This document shows, piece after piece, positions 24,959-34,273 of a stretch of DNA of 64,000 nt. Where the stretch lies: NCBI RefSeq assembly GCF_023740735.1, contig NZ_JAMRXH010000006.1, positions 186,001-250,000 of the forward strand, read 5' to 3'. The DNA comes from Nocardia sp. CDC159. GTDB taxonomy: Bacteria; Actinomycetota; Actinomycetes; Mycobacteriales; Mycobacteriaceae. Under the pieces are notes generated by a model that saw only the letters and a program-made list of their open reading frames with translations, was not told the DNA's origin and made no database searches. Position 1 is the stretch's first letter. Each line of letters starts with the position of its first letter. The position numbers and the translations under genes are program-made.

Positions 24959-25786
24959 TCAGGTCCGACCGTCGGCGGGCTCGGGGGTGGATGGGGCCGG
25001 TGCGCCGGGGTTGGGGTAATCCCCGGTGTCTTCCAGGTATTCGCGGTATTCGGTTGAGGCGTGGTCCAGGAGGCGGGTGAGGGCGGCCTGGAGGGCGAGG
25101 GGTTCGGCGGGGCGGACGGTGCGGGTGCGGGTGCCGGTTTCCAGGTAGCGGCCGTCGTCTTCGATGTCGTACCAGCGCATGGTGCCGACCTTGCGTGGTC
25201 GTTTGTTGCCGAGGTGGCGGGGGCCGCGGAAGACGGTGATCACGCCCGCGCCGGTGGCGGGGCGGCGGACCAGGCGGCGATAGCGTTGCAGGGGCGTTGT
25301 TTCGCCGGTGTAGTGCAGGGTCGGGTGATTGTCGGGATGCAGGTCCGCGGCGGCGAAGGTTTGGGTGGGGCGGGTCCCCGGGGGTACGGGTGGGAGCAGG
25401 GCGAGTAGCCGCGCGGGGAGTTGTTCGGCGGTCGTGATGGTGAGCTCGATGCGGGTTTCCCGGGTGAACTGGAGGGCTTGGGCGGCGTGGCGGTCGTGCC
25501 GGGCCGCGGCCACGCGGATGGGGCCGGATTCGTCGGAGACGCCGTGGATTTCGGCCCACACCTCCGGTGCGGTCAGGACGGTGAAGGCCCGGCGCAACAG
25601 ATCGGCCTCGTTCCAACTCAGGCGGCCGTGCTCGGAATATTCGCGACGGACGGCGGCCCAGTGACGGTCGCGCTCGTTGACATGGCTGAACCTGGACAGA
25701 TAGTCGAGCGGATAGAGCATGCGGTCGTTGGCCGGGCCGTACCAGAGGGCCGCGAATTCCTCCATATCGAACGACCAGGTCGCCAT
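24959..25786 (-). CDS. EspG family ESX secretion-associated chaperone
   Basis: A 275-residue protein of the EspG family, cytosolic chaperones that bind PPE-type substrates of type VII secretion. Family segments include SFDMEEFAALWYG at the N-terminus, GVITVFRGPRHLG, and MRWYDIEDDGRYL. The C-terminus is short and Pro-rich. ATG 25786 lies 2 nt after the stop of the large WXG/PPE-like gene, so the two are cotranscribed and the partner is almost certainly that protein. No ESX core genes (EccB-E, MycP, EsxAB) are in the window. Confidence 0.88.
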   Translation of the reverse strand: MATWSFDMEEFAALWYGPANDRMLYPLDYLSRFSHVNERDRHWAAVRREYSEHGRLSWNEADLLRRAFTVLTAPEVWAEIHGVSDESGPIRVAAARHDRHAAQALQFTRETRIELTITTAEQLPARLLALLPPVPPGTRPTQTFAAADLHPDNHPTLHYTGETTPLQRYRRLVRRPATGAGVITVFRGPRHLGNKRPRKVGTMRWYDIEDDGRYLETGTRTRTVRPAEPLALQAALTRLLDHASTEYREYLEDTGDYPNPGAPAPSTPEPADGRT

Positions 25787-25788
25787 CG

Positions 25789-28689
25789 CTATTCGCCGAT
25801 CGTGGGCTGGACGTTCTGGTCCCTACCCGATTCCGATGATTCCCGGCGCACCTCGTACTTCCTACCCCGGCGATCTCGATCGCCGAGGAATCGCAACAAC
25901 CGCATCCGGGGAGCGCGCTGGTCGTTGAGGGCAGGATTGCCGTCGTCGGCGGCGTACGCGGCCGCGGCGCCGATGACCGCCGCTGCCGCGGGTCCCGCCT
26001 CGGATATGATGTCGGGCGGTGGAACCGGTTGTTCCGCTGGGGAATTGGAGGCGGCCGGTAGCTGGGGAGGGTGCGGCGCGGGTGGGACCGATGGAATGCC
26101 CGGGCCTGGCTTGGGGATCGGGGGTTGCGGCGGAGCCGCGGGGGCTCCCGGTTGCGGCGGGTTCGGTGCCGAGCCATGGGGTGCGCCCGGGGCCGAAGGC
26201 GGTGGGGGCGCAGGTGGATTCGGCGCCGGAGGCGAATGGGCCGGCGGGGCGGGAGGATTCGGGGTAGCTGGTGCCGGGGGTCCGCCCATTGCGGATCCCG
26301 GTGCGCCGACCGCCGGTGGATTCGGGGTCACCGAGCCCAGCGGGGGCACGGGATGTCCGATTCCGGAGGTCGGTGGGATCGGCGGCGCGATAGCGGTGTT
26401 GGAATGCAGACTGGGGCCGGGGGCGGCGGGTGCCGATGCCGAAGCTCCCGGCGCGATCGGTTGTGGGCGGTTCGCGTCTACGTCGGGACTCGGAGTAGAT
26501 ACGCCGGGCGGTGCGGTCGGCGAGCTGGGCGATGCGGCGGGTGCGTGGGGTGGCGTCGTCGAGACACCGGGGGACGCGGTTGATGGGGTGGGCGGTGCGG
26601 TGGGCGTGCTGGGCGGTGTAGTTGGTGCGGTGGGCGTGCTGGGTGCGGTTGATGTGGTGGGTGCGTGGGATGTGGTGGGCGCGTTGGGTGCGGTCGGAGG
26701 GTTGGGGGGTGTCGTTGGGGCGCTTGGAGTTGCGGGCGACGCACCGGGTGGCGTGGCCGGTGGGCTGGAGGGTGTAGTAGGCGCGCCGACCGGTGCATGC
26801 GGCGGGGTGGTCGGGGTGCCGGATGTGGTCGGCGTCGGTGCCTGCGACGCGGGCAGGTCGGGGGGTGACGTGCTGAATGGTGGTGTGGGGGCCGGTATTC
26901 CGCTCGGATTCGGCGTGGTGCCGAGGAGTGCGGGGGCGGATGGCGGGGTGCCGATGGTCGGTGTGCTGGGTGCCGGGGCGGTGGGGGTGGGTGGAGTGGA
27001 GAGGTTCGTGCCGGGTGTGGGTAGTGGGGAGGGTGTGGTCGGCGTGGGGGCCGACGGGCTGGGGAGTGGGGAGTTCGGTGGGGCGACGGGGATGTTCGCG
27101 CTCGATGCCGGGGCCGCGGGAGACGGCGAGATCGGCGGGTGGGAGGTTGCCGGTGCCGATTGGGTTCCCGTGGGCGGGGCAGAGCCGGGCGAGAGGTCTG
27201 GGCCGGGAGTGAGGGGCGGCGTGCTCGGAAGCTGGAGTGCGGGCGGGGTGAGGACCGGGGCGGATGCCGAGGTCGGCGTGGTGGAGGTCGGGGCCGTGCC
27301 CACAGGTGCGGAGGGGGAATCGTGGTGCGGGAAAAGGTTTGTACCGGTGAGCTTTTCCGACAGGGTCGGGGCATCGGTCGTCGGGGCGTGGGGCGACGTG
27401 GATGAACCGGCAGGGATGCTGTCGTGGGCGGGGACGGGGATGTCCGCGCGTGTCGGTGACGTGGGTCCGTCCGAGCCGAGGAGTTTGTCGCTTCCCGGTG
27501 CGGTCGCCTGCTCGGGGCGCGTTGCCGAGCCGGTGGAATCGGCCTGTGTCGCTTGCCCGGGTGTCGAGACCGAATCCGTTCCGCCATGCCGACCCGGCGG
27601 GGTACCGCTCGGATCTGCGTCGTGACCCGTTGTAGCGCCGATGATCTGATCGCCTTGGCGCCCAAGCAAGCTGCTGGTCGCAGATTCGTCTTCGCGTCCC
27701 GGCGCGGTGCCGAGGGACGGTTCGGTCTCGCGTGGCGGTAGGTCGGTGGTGGCGGTTCGGTCGGGGGATTGGTTGAGAAGTGTGTCGGCGGTCGGGGCGC
27801 TGGTTTGGCTGGACTGCGGGGTGGTTTCCGCTTCCGTCGCGAAACTGGTTGTGGGGCTGGCGGGTTGGTCGGCGCGGGGCGCGGTGGGGTCGCCGTGGGG
27901 GCCGAACAGGCTGCTGGTGGCGGGGTCGGGTTCGCGTTCAGGTGCGGTGGTGAGGGATGGTTCGCTTCCGGGTAGTGGCTGGCCTGTTGTTGTGCCGCTT
28001 GAAGCTGTTGTGGTCGCTGCGATTCCGTTGCCCGGTGGGGTGAGAAGCGTGCTGGGCTGTTCGCCCTCGTGGCTCGGGGCGTTGAGGGTGGGGTTGGGCA
28101 GGGCGCGGGAGGCCGGTTCGGGTTCGACACCCGGCGCGGTGGTTTGGCTGGGGGAGGGGGATTCGGTGGTGGGGGAGAGGGGTGGGGGGTAGGTGGGGAG
28201 TTTGGTGGATTGGTCGGTGAGGGGGAGGACGTAGCGCTGGTGCATTATTTGGCGCGCTTCGTCTTGGGACTGCTGGGCGGTTCGGGACTGGGTGTCGTAG
28301 GCGGTGGGGTCTTGTTTGGGGTCGGCGGTCAGGGGCGGGGGGTCGGGGAGGTAGGACTTGGTGGTGAGGGCTGCTTGGGCGGTGGTGGTGATGGCCTGGG
28401 CGGTTTGCTCGAACAGGTCGGCCAGGTGGGTGGCGTGGGTGGTGTAGGTGGTGAGGGAGGTGGTGGCGGCGTCGGCGGCGGCACCGGTCCAGTTGCCGTC
28501 CACCGCGGTTCGGACGGCGCGCAGCATTTCGTCGGTGGAGTCGCGCCAGCGGGTCTGGGCCTGATGCCAGGCGGTGACGACCTCGGCGGTGTTGTCGGTG
28601 ACGGTTTGGAAGGCGTCGTAGATCTGGCGGTGGGTGAGGGCGTCGACGTTTTCCGGGTTGGTGACGGCGGGCGCGTCGTAGTCGGTCAT
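25789..28689 (-). CDS. Very long Pro/Thr-rich WXG/PPE-like ESX substrate
   Basis: A 966-residue protein. The N-terminal 160 residues are helical and PPE/WXG100-like (ALTHRQIYDAFQTVTDNT, then a WxG motif in GNWTGAAADAATTSL). The following 700 or so residues are almost wholly Pro, Thr, Ser, Ala and Gly, so they are disordered and could span the envelope. A hydrophobic Ala-rich patch and the sequence YAADD, which fits the YxxxD/E type VII signal, lie near a basic C-terminus (RMRLLRFLGDRDRRGRKYEV). ATG 28689 has a GGAGG site and overlaps the preceding stop (ATGA). EspG follows directly. Function is unknown. Confidence 0.85.
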   Translation of the reverse strand: MTDYDAPAVTNPENVDALTHRQIYDAFQTVTDNTAEVVTAWHQAQTRWRDSTDEMLRAVRTAVDGNWTGAAADAATTSLTTYTTHATHLADLFEQTAQAITTTAQAALTTKSYLPDPPPLTADPKQDPTAYDTQSRTAQQSQDEARQIMHQRYVLPLTDQSTKLPTYPPPLSPTTESPSPSQTTAPGVEPEPASRALPNPTLNAPSHEGEQPSTLLTPPGNGIAATTTASSGTTTGQPLPGSEPSLTTAPEREPDPATSSLFGPHGDPTAPRADQPASPTTSFATEAETTPQSSQTSAPTADTLLNQSPDRTATTDLPPRETEPSLGTAPGREDESATSSLLGRQGDQIIGATTGHDADPSGTPPGRHGGTDSVSTPGQATQADSTGSATRPEQATAPGSDKLLGSDGPTSPTRADIPVPAHDSIPAGSSTSPHAPTTDAPTLSEKLTGTNLFPHHDSPSAPVGTAPTSTTPTSASAPVLTPPALQLPSTPPLTPGPDLSPGSAPPTGTQSAPATSHPPISPSPAAPASSANIPVAPPNSPLPSPSAPTPTTPSPLPTPGTNLSTPPTPTAPAPSTPTIGTPPSAPALLGTTPNPSGIPAPTPPFSTSPPDLPASQAPTPTTSGTPTTPPHAPVGAPTTPSSPPATPPGASPATPSAPTTPPNPPTAPNAPTTSHAPTTSTAPSTPTAPTTPPSTPTAPPTPSTASPGVSTTPPHAPAASPSSPTAPPGVSTPSPDVDANRPQPIAPGASASAPAAPGPSLHSNTAIAPPIPPTSGIGHPVPPLGSVTPNPPAVGAPGSAMGGPPAPATPNPPAPPAHSPPAPNPPAPPPPSAPGAPHGSAPNPPQPGAPAAPPQPPIPKPGPGIPSVPPAPHPPQLPAASNSPAEQPVPPPDIISEAGPAAAAVIGAAAAYAADDGNPALNDQRAPRMRLLRFLGDRDRRGRKYEVRRESSESGRDQNVQPTIGE

Positions 28690-29099
28690 GCCGTGCCTCC
28701 GGTCGGCGGGGTGGGCTGGAGCGCGCGCAGGCGGGCGGCGAAATCGCTGTCGGTCTGTTCCAGGCGCTCGCGAATGGTGCGGAACAGGGTCTGCAGCTCG
28801 TCGGCCACCTGCCAATGGCTCTGCAGGGTCCGCTCCGCGCTGCCGGGACCGCCCGCCGCCTTCTCGCGGAAGGCTTGCACCATCGCGCGGGCGGAGGTGA
28901 GGACGGTGGACTGTTCGCCCAGCCCCCAGGGTTCGTGCTGGGACACCGAGCGGGTGAGCTGCTGGATGGCCTCGATATCGCTCTTGCGCTTGCGCATTGC
29001 CTGATCCAGGGCCAGGAAGGCCTGCGGGTCGACCTTCAGGGAAACCGCCCCGGCCCGGGCCTGTTCGATCAGTGGACCGAATCCGCCGCTCTGTTCCAT
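28686..29099 (-). CDS. Small helical ESX-associated protein
   Basis: A 137-residue, almost entirely helical protein. Two long helices are separated by a turn holding PWGLG, reminiscent of a WXG motif (helix 1 LALDQAMRKRKSDIEAIQQLTRSVS, helix 2 ERTLQSHWQVADELQTLFRTIRERLEQ). It has no Tyr, so it lacks a YxxxD/E signal of its own. It is the first gene of a three-gene operon with the Pro/Thr-rich protein and EspG, with an ATGA overlap. By position it could be the heterodimer partner that PE proteins provide to PPE proteins in mycobacteria; this is inferred from context. Confidence 0.78.
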   Translation of the reverse strand: MEQSGGFGPLIEQARAGAVSLKVDPQAFLALDQAMRKRKSDIEAIQQLTRSVSQHEPWGLGEQSTVLTSARAMVQAFREKAAGGPGSAERTLQSHWQVADELQTLFRTIRERLEQTDSDFAARLRALQPTPPTGGTA

Positions 29100-29311
29100 G
29101 CTGTCCCCGCCTCGACTGTGTGTCCGTGTGATCGCTTGGACGCGCCCGTGGGCCACGCGGTTCCCGTCGATATCGAAACCCTTGTGCGCCAGGGACTCAC
29201 GCCCGATATCCAGGGGGATCGGCGGCGCGGACGGCGTCGTGATCGAACCGGTGGGGCGATTCTGCCACAGGGGCGGCGGCCGCGACAGCCGATGGGCGCG
29301 CCGCGGCCTGA

Positions 29312-29539
29312 TCACCGCTCGTCGGTGCGGGAGTTCCGCAGCCACTTCTCGATCTTGTCGAGGCTCCCGCTGCACACCACCGTGCCCTCGGGGTCGAACA
29401 GGTTCCAGCCGTAGGGCGGTTGCGGTTCGCGATCGACGAAATATCCGGGCCCGGCCTCGGCCTCGATGGCCCACAACCAGTCCCGGATCGACTCGAGCTC
29501 GCGGGAGTGATCCGGTCGTGACGGCGGTTGCGGAGTCAC
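29312..29539 (-). CDS. Small hypothetical protein
   Basis: A 75-residue protein (ESIRDWLWAIEAEAGPGYFVD, then PYGWNLFDPEGTVVCSGSLDKIEKWLRN). It reads as a compact alpha/beta domain with conserved-looking Trp, Gly and Pro residues and good codon use. The start is GTG 29539. I do not recognise a function. It lies upstream of the ESX operon on the same strand with a 212-bp gap in which no gene is seen. Confidence 0.6.
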   Translation of the reverse strand: MTPQPPSRPDHSRELESIRDWLWAIEAEAGPGYFVDREPQPPYGWNLFDPEGTVVCSGSLDKIEKWLRNSRTDER

Positions 29540-29679
29540 CGCAGGCCCGTCCGGAAGTCGCGGGCCTGACCCACGGTCGGGCGCACTTCAAAATCTTATC
29601 CTCGCCGACCGCTACACCGAGTCGTTTGGCCCGGATGCGCCGTCGGATCGCCGGTGGGCGCGGCAGCCGGCCGCCCGGA

Positions 29680-31062
29680 TCAGGTCGCCTGGCTGACCGA
29701 GGACATGTGGAAGTCGGGGATGCGCAACGGCGGCATGGCCGTCCGGGTGAACCAATCCTTCCACTCCCGCGGCAGCGTCACCTCGGTGGCCCCGGCCTCG
29801 GCGACCCGGCGCAGCAGATCCAGCGGGCTCTCGTTGAAACGGAAGTTGTTCACCGCGGCGCGCACCTCGCCGTCCTCGACCAGATACACCCCGTCCCGGG
29901 TCAGACCCGTGAGCAGCAGCGTGGCCGGATCGACCTCGCGGATGTACCACAGGCAGGTCAGCAGCAGACCGCGTTCGGTGCGGGCGACCAGGTCGTCGAG
30001 CGAGGCCGCCGAACCGCCCGTCATCAGCAGATTGTCACCCGGAACCGTCACCGGCGCATCGAATTCCGCGGCCGTGGCGCGGGGATATACCAGCGCGGAG
30101 ATCACGCCCTCGTGAATCCAGTCGACCCGCTGGGCGGACAGGCCGTTGTCGAAGATCGACAGCTGTTCGGAGGAGGCCGAGGTCGCGACGAAGGGCCGGT
30201 ATTCCAGCCCGGGCGCGGCCGGGTCGGAATACAGCGTGAGGGGAATGTCGGTCAGCCGCTCGCCGACGCGCGTGCCACCCGGGCGGGAGAACGCGTTGTG
30301 CCCCTCCCGCGCGCCGCGCCCCTCCATCTCCCAGGCGAGGTAGATCATCAGATCGGCCACCGCCGAGGGCGGCAGCAGCGTCTCGTAGCGGCCCGCGGGC
30401 AACTCCACGCGGCGCTTGCACCAGTCCAGCCGCCGATTCAGCTCGCCGAGCAGTCCCGGCACGTCGACATCGGTGAAATCGACCGTGCCCGCCCCGACCC
30501 AGGCGCTGGCCGCCGAGCCGGAATCACCGCGCTTGCCATTGATTTCGATGGATCCGGTGGGCTGGGTCCAGCGCCGGCGCAGGCCGGTCGAGGTGCCCAG
30601 CCAGGTGGTGTGCAGCTGGTGGTGGGCGAAGCCGTAGAGCCGGTCGGCGGCATCGAAGCCGGGGGCCAGATCGCGGGCGATATCGGTGAAGACCTCGATG
30701 CTCGTCGCCGCGGGCGCGGCCGACCAGTCCGGGGCCGCGCCCTCGGACTCCAGCAGCGGCATCGCGTCCTGCGCCGGTTCGGCTCCGTCGGCGGCCTGCT
30801 CGCTGGCCCGCACCACGGCCTCGATATCGCCGGATGCCACGCTGGTCGAGCTGACGCTGCCCACCCGCGCCCGGTTCGGGCCCTCGCGGAAGATCGAGAT
30901 GACCGCCCAATCCCGCGACACCGAGGAACCGTTGGTGGTCATGGAATTTCCGGCCCAGCGCAGCGACGCCTCGTGCGCGTCGGTGACGATCACGATCGCC
31001 TCGTCCGCGCGGGAGGCGGCCAGCGCCCGCTCCACGACCTCGCCGCCGTGCAGCACCGTCAC
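29680..31062 (-). CDS. tldE: TldE/PmbA-type metalloprotease subunit
   Basis: TldE forms a heterodimer with TldD; the complex is a metalloprotease that in E. coli processes RiPP leaders and unfolded peptides. The 460-residue protein has the PmbA/TldE fold and lacks the zinc HExxxH motif, as expected for the non-catalytic subunit. It has family segments such as LLTGLTRDGVYLVEDGEV and FRFNESPLDLLRRV near the C-terminus. GTG 31062 overlaps the TldD stop as GTGA, so translation is coupled. No RiPP precursor is seen nearby. Confidence 0.88.
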   Translation of the reverse strand: MTVLHGGEVVERALAASRADEAIVIVTDAHEASLRWAGNSMTTNGSSVSRDWAVISIFREGPNRARVGSVSSTSVASGDIEAVVRASEQAADGAEPAQDAMPLLESEGAAPDWSAAPAATSIEVFTDIARDLAPGFDAADRLYGFAHHQLHTTWLGTSTGLRRRWTQPTGSIEINGKRGDSGSAASAWVGAGTVDFTDVDVPGLLGELNRRLDWCKRRVELPAGRYETLLPPSAVADLMIYLAWEMEGRGAREGHNAFSRPGGTRVGERLTDIPLTLYSDPAAPGLEYRPFVATSASSEQLSIFDNGLSAQRVDWIHEGVISALVYPRATAAEFDAPVTVPGDNLLMTGGSAASLDDLVARTERGLLLTCLWYIREVDPATLLLTGLTRDGVYLVEDGEVRAAVNNFRFNESPLDLLRRVAEAGATEVTLPREWKDWFTRTAMPPLRIPDFHMSSVSQAT

Positions 31063-32585
31063 CGCCCCGCCTCCGTCCGAGTGTTGAGAATGTTGACCCC
31101 GCGCACCAGCACCGACGGGCAGCCGTGGCTGACCGCGGCGACCTGACCCGGTTGCGCCTTACCGCAGTTGAACGCGCCGCCCAGCACCCAGGTCGACGGG
31201 CCGCCCACGGCCTCCATCGAACCCCAGAAGTCGGTGGTGGTGGCCTGGTAGGCGACATCACGCAGCTGCCCGGCCAGCTCGCCGTGGCGGATGCGGAAGA
31301 AGCGCTGGCCGGTGAACTGGAAGTTGTAGCGCTGCATATCGATCGACCAGGATTTGTCGCCGACGATGTAGATGCCGTCCTCGACACGCGAGATGAGCTC
31401 GGCGGTGCTGGTGTCGCGCCGCGGATCCGGCCGCAGCGACACATTCGCCATGCGCTGGATGGGTACGTGATGGGCCGAGTCGGCATAGGAGCAGCCGTTG
31501 GAGCGGTCCAGGCCCAGCCGCGGGGCGAAGACGCGGTCGAGCTGATAGCCGACCAGGATACCGTCGCGGATCAGATCCCAGCGCTGCCCGGCCACCCCCT
31601 CGTCGTCGTATCCCACGGTGGCCAGGCCGAATTCCTCGGTGCGATCGCCGGTGACGTGCATGATCGGGGTGCCGTAGCGCAGCGTGCCCAATTTGTCGGG
31701 CGTGGCGAAGGAGGTTCCGGCGTAGGCGGATTCGTAGCCGATGGCGCGGTCGTATTCGGTGGCGTGGCCGATGGATTCGTGAATGGTCAGCCACAGGTTG
31801 GTCGGATCGATGACCAGATCGGTGGGTCCCGCGGTGACCGTGGGCGCCTTGACCTTCTCGGCCAGCCAATCCGGGATGTGCGCCAGTTCGTCGGACCAGT
31901 CCCAGACGCCGTCGGCGCCGGTGACGTACTCCCAGCCACGTCCGGCCGGGGCGGCCAGGGTGCGCATGGTCTCGAAGACGCCCGCCGACGGATCGACGGT
32001 GATCGCCTCGAGTTGCGGGTGCAGTCGCACGCGCTGCTGGGTGATCGAGGATCCGGCGGTGTCGGCGTAGAAGACCTGCTCCTTGACCTGCAGCACCGAG
32101 GCGGTGACGTGGTCGACGCCGTCGGCGGCCGCCAGGCGCTCCGAATAGTCCTGCAGCAGCGCCACTTTCTCCGGAGTCGGCACGGCGAACGGATCGATCG
32201 CATACGACGACACCCACCGCGCGTTGTCGTAGATCGGCTCGTCGGCCAGCTCCACGCGCTCGCGGTTGAGCGCGCGCAAGGTGGTCGCGACGGTCACCGC
32301 CCGGCGCGCCACCTCGGCCGCGGTGGCGGGGGACAGATCGGCGTGGGAGGCGAAACCCCAGGTGCCGTCGACGATTACGCGCACCGCGAGGCCGAGATCG
32401 GTGGCGTCGCGGACGGCTTCGACGCGGCCGTCGCGCAGCCGGATCGACTGGGTGACCAGCCGGTGCACGCGCAGATCGGCGTGTTCGGCACCGGCGGCGC
32501 GCGCCGCGGTGAGCGCGGCGTCGGCCAGCTCGGCCAGCGGTAGCGCGCGGAACTGCTCGTCCACGTCCCGGGTTGCGATGCTCAC
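31059..32585 (-). CDS. tldD: TldD-type zinc metalloprotease subunit
   Basis: The catalytic partner of TldE. The HExxxH zinc motif is seen as HESIGH (about residue 265), followed by the family motif EYDRAIGYESAYAGTSF. The N-terminal half has the DLRVHRLVTQSIRLRDGRVEAV signature. Length, 508 residues, is usual. It is the first gene of the pair. The TetR gene is divergent with a gap of about 180 bp and may or may not regulate it. Confidence 0.93.
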   Translation of the reverse strand: MSIATRDVDEQFRALPLAELADAALTAARAAGAEHADLRVHRLVTQSIRLRDGRVEAVRDATDLGLAVRVIVDGTWGFASHADLSPATAAEVARRAVTVATTLRALNRERVELADEPIYDNARWVSSYAIDPFAVPTPEKVALLQDYSERLAAADGVDHVTASVLQVKEQVFYADTAGSSITQQRVRLHPQLEAITVDPSAGVFETMRTLAAPAGRGWEYVTGADGVWDWSDELAHIPDWLAEKVKAPTVTAGPTDLVIDPTNLWLTIHESIGHATEYDRAIGYESAYAGTSFATPDKLGTLRYGTPIMHVTGDRTEEFGLATVGYDDEGVAGQRWDLIRDGILVGYQLDRVFAPRLGLDRSNGCSYADSAHHVPIQRMANVSLRPDPRRDTSTAELISRVEDGIYIVGDKSWSIDMQRYNFQFTGQRFFRIRHGELAGQLRDVAYQATTTDFWGSMEAVGGPSTWVLGGAFNCGKAQPGQVAAVSHGCPSVLVRGVNILNTRTEAGR

Positions 32586-32767
32586 TCCGAATACGCTAAT
32601 TGCCCGCTGAGGCTTCGTTCAACTGGCTGCCCCGGAGGTGGCGACACGCCGTGCAAACTGGCATCGAGTGCAAACATGCACGAAATGCGGGTCGGCACGG
32701 GGTGAAACGCGCGCGCGACACGCAGCCTGCCGCGTGTTGCCCGATCAATGCCGTACTGTCTGCCCGC

Positions 32768-33421
32768 GTGCCGCCATCCGCACTCCGTGACCGCAAGCGA
32801 GAACGTACCCGCCGCGCAATCCTCGAGGCCGCCGTCGAATTGTTCGAATCCCGTGGCTATGAGGCGACCACCGTCGCCGACATCGCCGCGGCGGCCGAGG
32901 TGGGCACCCGGACGTTCTTCAACTACTTCGAGAGCAAAGAGGAGTTGCTCTTCCCCGAGCCCGACGATCGGGTCCAGGCCGCGGTGCACGCCATCGCGAC
33001 CCGCCGCCCGGACGAGCGTCCCGTCGAGGTGTTGCTGCGCGCGCTGCGCGCCGCGGGCGACAACCCCGGCGATCACATCGGCGACGATCTGGCCGCCCGG
33101 ATCGCGGTGCTGCGCGCGCAGGTCTCGCGCACGGTGCCCGCGGTGAGCGGGCGCGCGGCGCATGCGCAGCTGGCCGCGCAGCAGGAGATCGCGCGCCAGC
33201 TCCGGGTCGCCTTTCCCGACGAACTGGACGAGGTGGGTGCGGCCGCGCTGGTCGGCGCGGTCGTCGGCGCGGTCTCGGGCGCGCTGACCGTGCTGTTCTC
33301 CGGCCGCCACGCCCTCGAGGACGGCGATCGGTTGCACCACAAGATCCGCGAGACCACCTCGCGGGTGCTGGCGCCCTGGCTCTCGTCCGGACGGCATATG
33401 ACCGCCGAGGTCCGGCGCTGA
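32768..33421 (+). CDS. TetR family transcriptional regulator
   Basis: A 217-residue TetR protein. The DNA-binding helices are typical (RKRERTRRAILEAAVELFESRGYEATTVADIAAAAEVGTRTFFNYFESKEELL). The ligand domain ends LAPWLSSGRH. GTG 32768 is chosen because the domain begins nine residues later; the upstream in-frame sequence is Cys/Arg-rich and atypical. No clear ribosome site precedes it. The likely targets are itself, the divergent tldDE pair, or a gene elsewhere. Confidence 0.85.
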   Translation: MPPSALRDRKRERTRRAILEAAVELFESRGYEATTVADIAAAAEVGTRTFFNYFESKEELLFPEPDDRVQAAVHAIATRRPDERPVEVLLRALRAAGDNPGDHIGDDLAARIAVLRAQVSRTVPAVSGRAAHAQLAAQQEIARQLRVAFPDELDEVGAAALVGAVVGAVSGALTVLFSGRHALEDGDRLHHKIRETTSRVLAPWLSSGRHMTAEVRR

Positions 33422-33422
33422 G

Positions 33423-34262
33423 TCAGCCGAACTGCTGCCAGCCCAGCCGAATCACCATCGCCACCACCACGACCAGCAGTACCGCGCGCACGAAACCGGC
33501 GCCGCGGGCCAGTGCCATGCGCGAGCCGAAGATCGCGCCGACGATATTTCCCGCCGCCATGGCCAGGCCCAGCGCCCACAGCACATGGCCGGTGGCGCCG
33601 AGGAAGATCAGCGAGCCGAGATTGGATCCGCAGTTGATCACCTTGGCCATCGCGGCCGCGCGCACGAATTCGGTGCCCAGCAGGGTCGCGAAGCCGATGA
33701 TGAGGAAGGTGCCGGTGCCGGGGCCGAGCAGACCGTCGTAGCAGCCGATGAGTCCGGCCGCCAGCGCGACGACCAGGATCGTCTTGCGCCGGGTCGGGGG
33801 ATGGGTGGCCATCGTGACGCCGATCGAGGGCCGCAGCGTCACGAAGATCGCCACGCCGACCAGCACCACCATCACGATCGGAACGAACAGGCGGCGATCG
33901 ATCAGCCCGACCGCGGCCGACCCGGCGGCCGAGGTGAGCGCGGCGATGACCCCGCCCGGCAACAGCAGTCGCCAGCGCATCGGCACCCGGCGCGCGAAGG
34001 TCACGGTCGCGGCGCTGGTCCCGCAGAACGCGGCGATCTTGTTGGTGCCCAAGGCAGTCTGCGGGGCGATGGTCGGCGCCACCAGGAACAGCGTGGGCAG
34101 CACGATCAGCCCGCCGCCGCCGACCACGGCATCGACCCAGCCCGCCGCGGTCGCCGCCGATACCAGCGCCGCCCAATCCGCGAAATCCACCAGCCGAGAC
34201 AACCAGACCCCGGATGAATCCGGCAAATCGCCGGATACCGCGGTGCGGTGGCCCCGGCGCAT
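33423..34262 (-). CDS. TSUP family (TauE/SafE) membrane transporter
   Basis: A sulfite/organosulfonate-exporter-type permease with seven or eight hydrophobic segments in two repeats. The signatures GWVDAVVGGGGLIVLPTLF and, in the second repeat, GLIGCYDGLLGPGTGTFLIIGF are clear, as is TNKIAAFCGTSAATVTF. The substrate is probably a sulfur oxyanion or related anion; unproven. The start is uncertain. ATG 34262 lies only 11 bp from the divergent kinase start, leaving little room for a promoter. A GTG at 34190, which would give VDFADWAALV, is a possible shorter start. Confidence 0.85.
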   Translation of the reverse strand: MRRGHRTAVSGDLPDSSGVWLSRLVDFADWAALVSAATAAGWVDAVVGGGGLIVLPTLFLVAPTIAPQTALGTNKIAAFCGTSAATVTFARRVPMRWRLLLPGGVIAALTSAAGSAAVGLIDRRLFVPIVMVVLVGVAIFVTLRPSIGVTMATHPPTRRKTILVVALAAGLIGCYDGLLGPGTGTFLIIGFATLLGTEFVRAAAMAKVINCGSNLGSLIFLGATGHVLWALGLAMAAGNIVGAIFGSRMALARGAGFVRAVLLVVVVAMVIRLGWQQFG

Positions 34263-34273
34263 AGGCTGGTCGG

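Noticed and set aside
25421..27625. 734-residue plus-strand Gly/Val-rich frame
   Set aside because: Antisense of the Pro/Thr-rich ESX protein; its apparent PE-PGRS-like look comes from reading Pro/Thr/Ala codons backwards.
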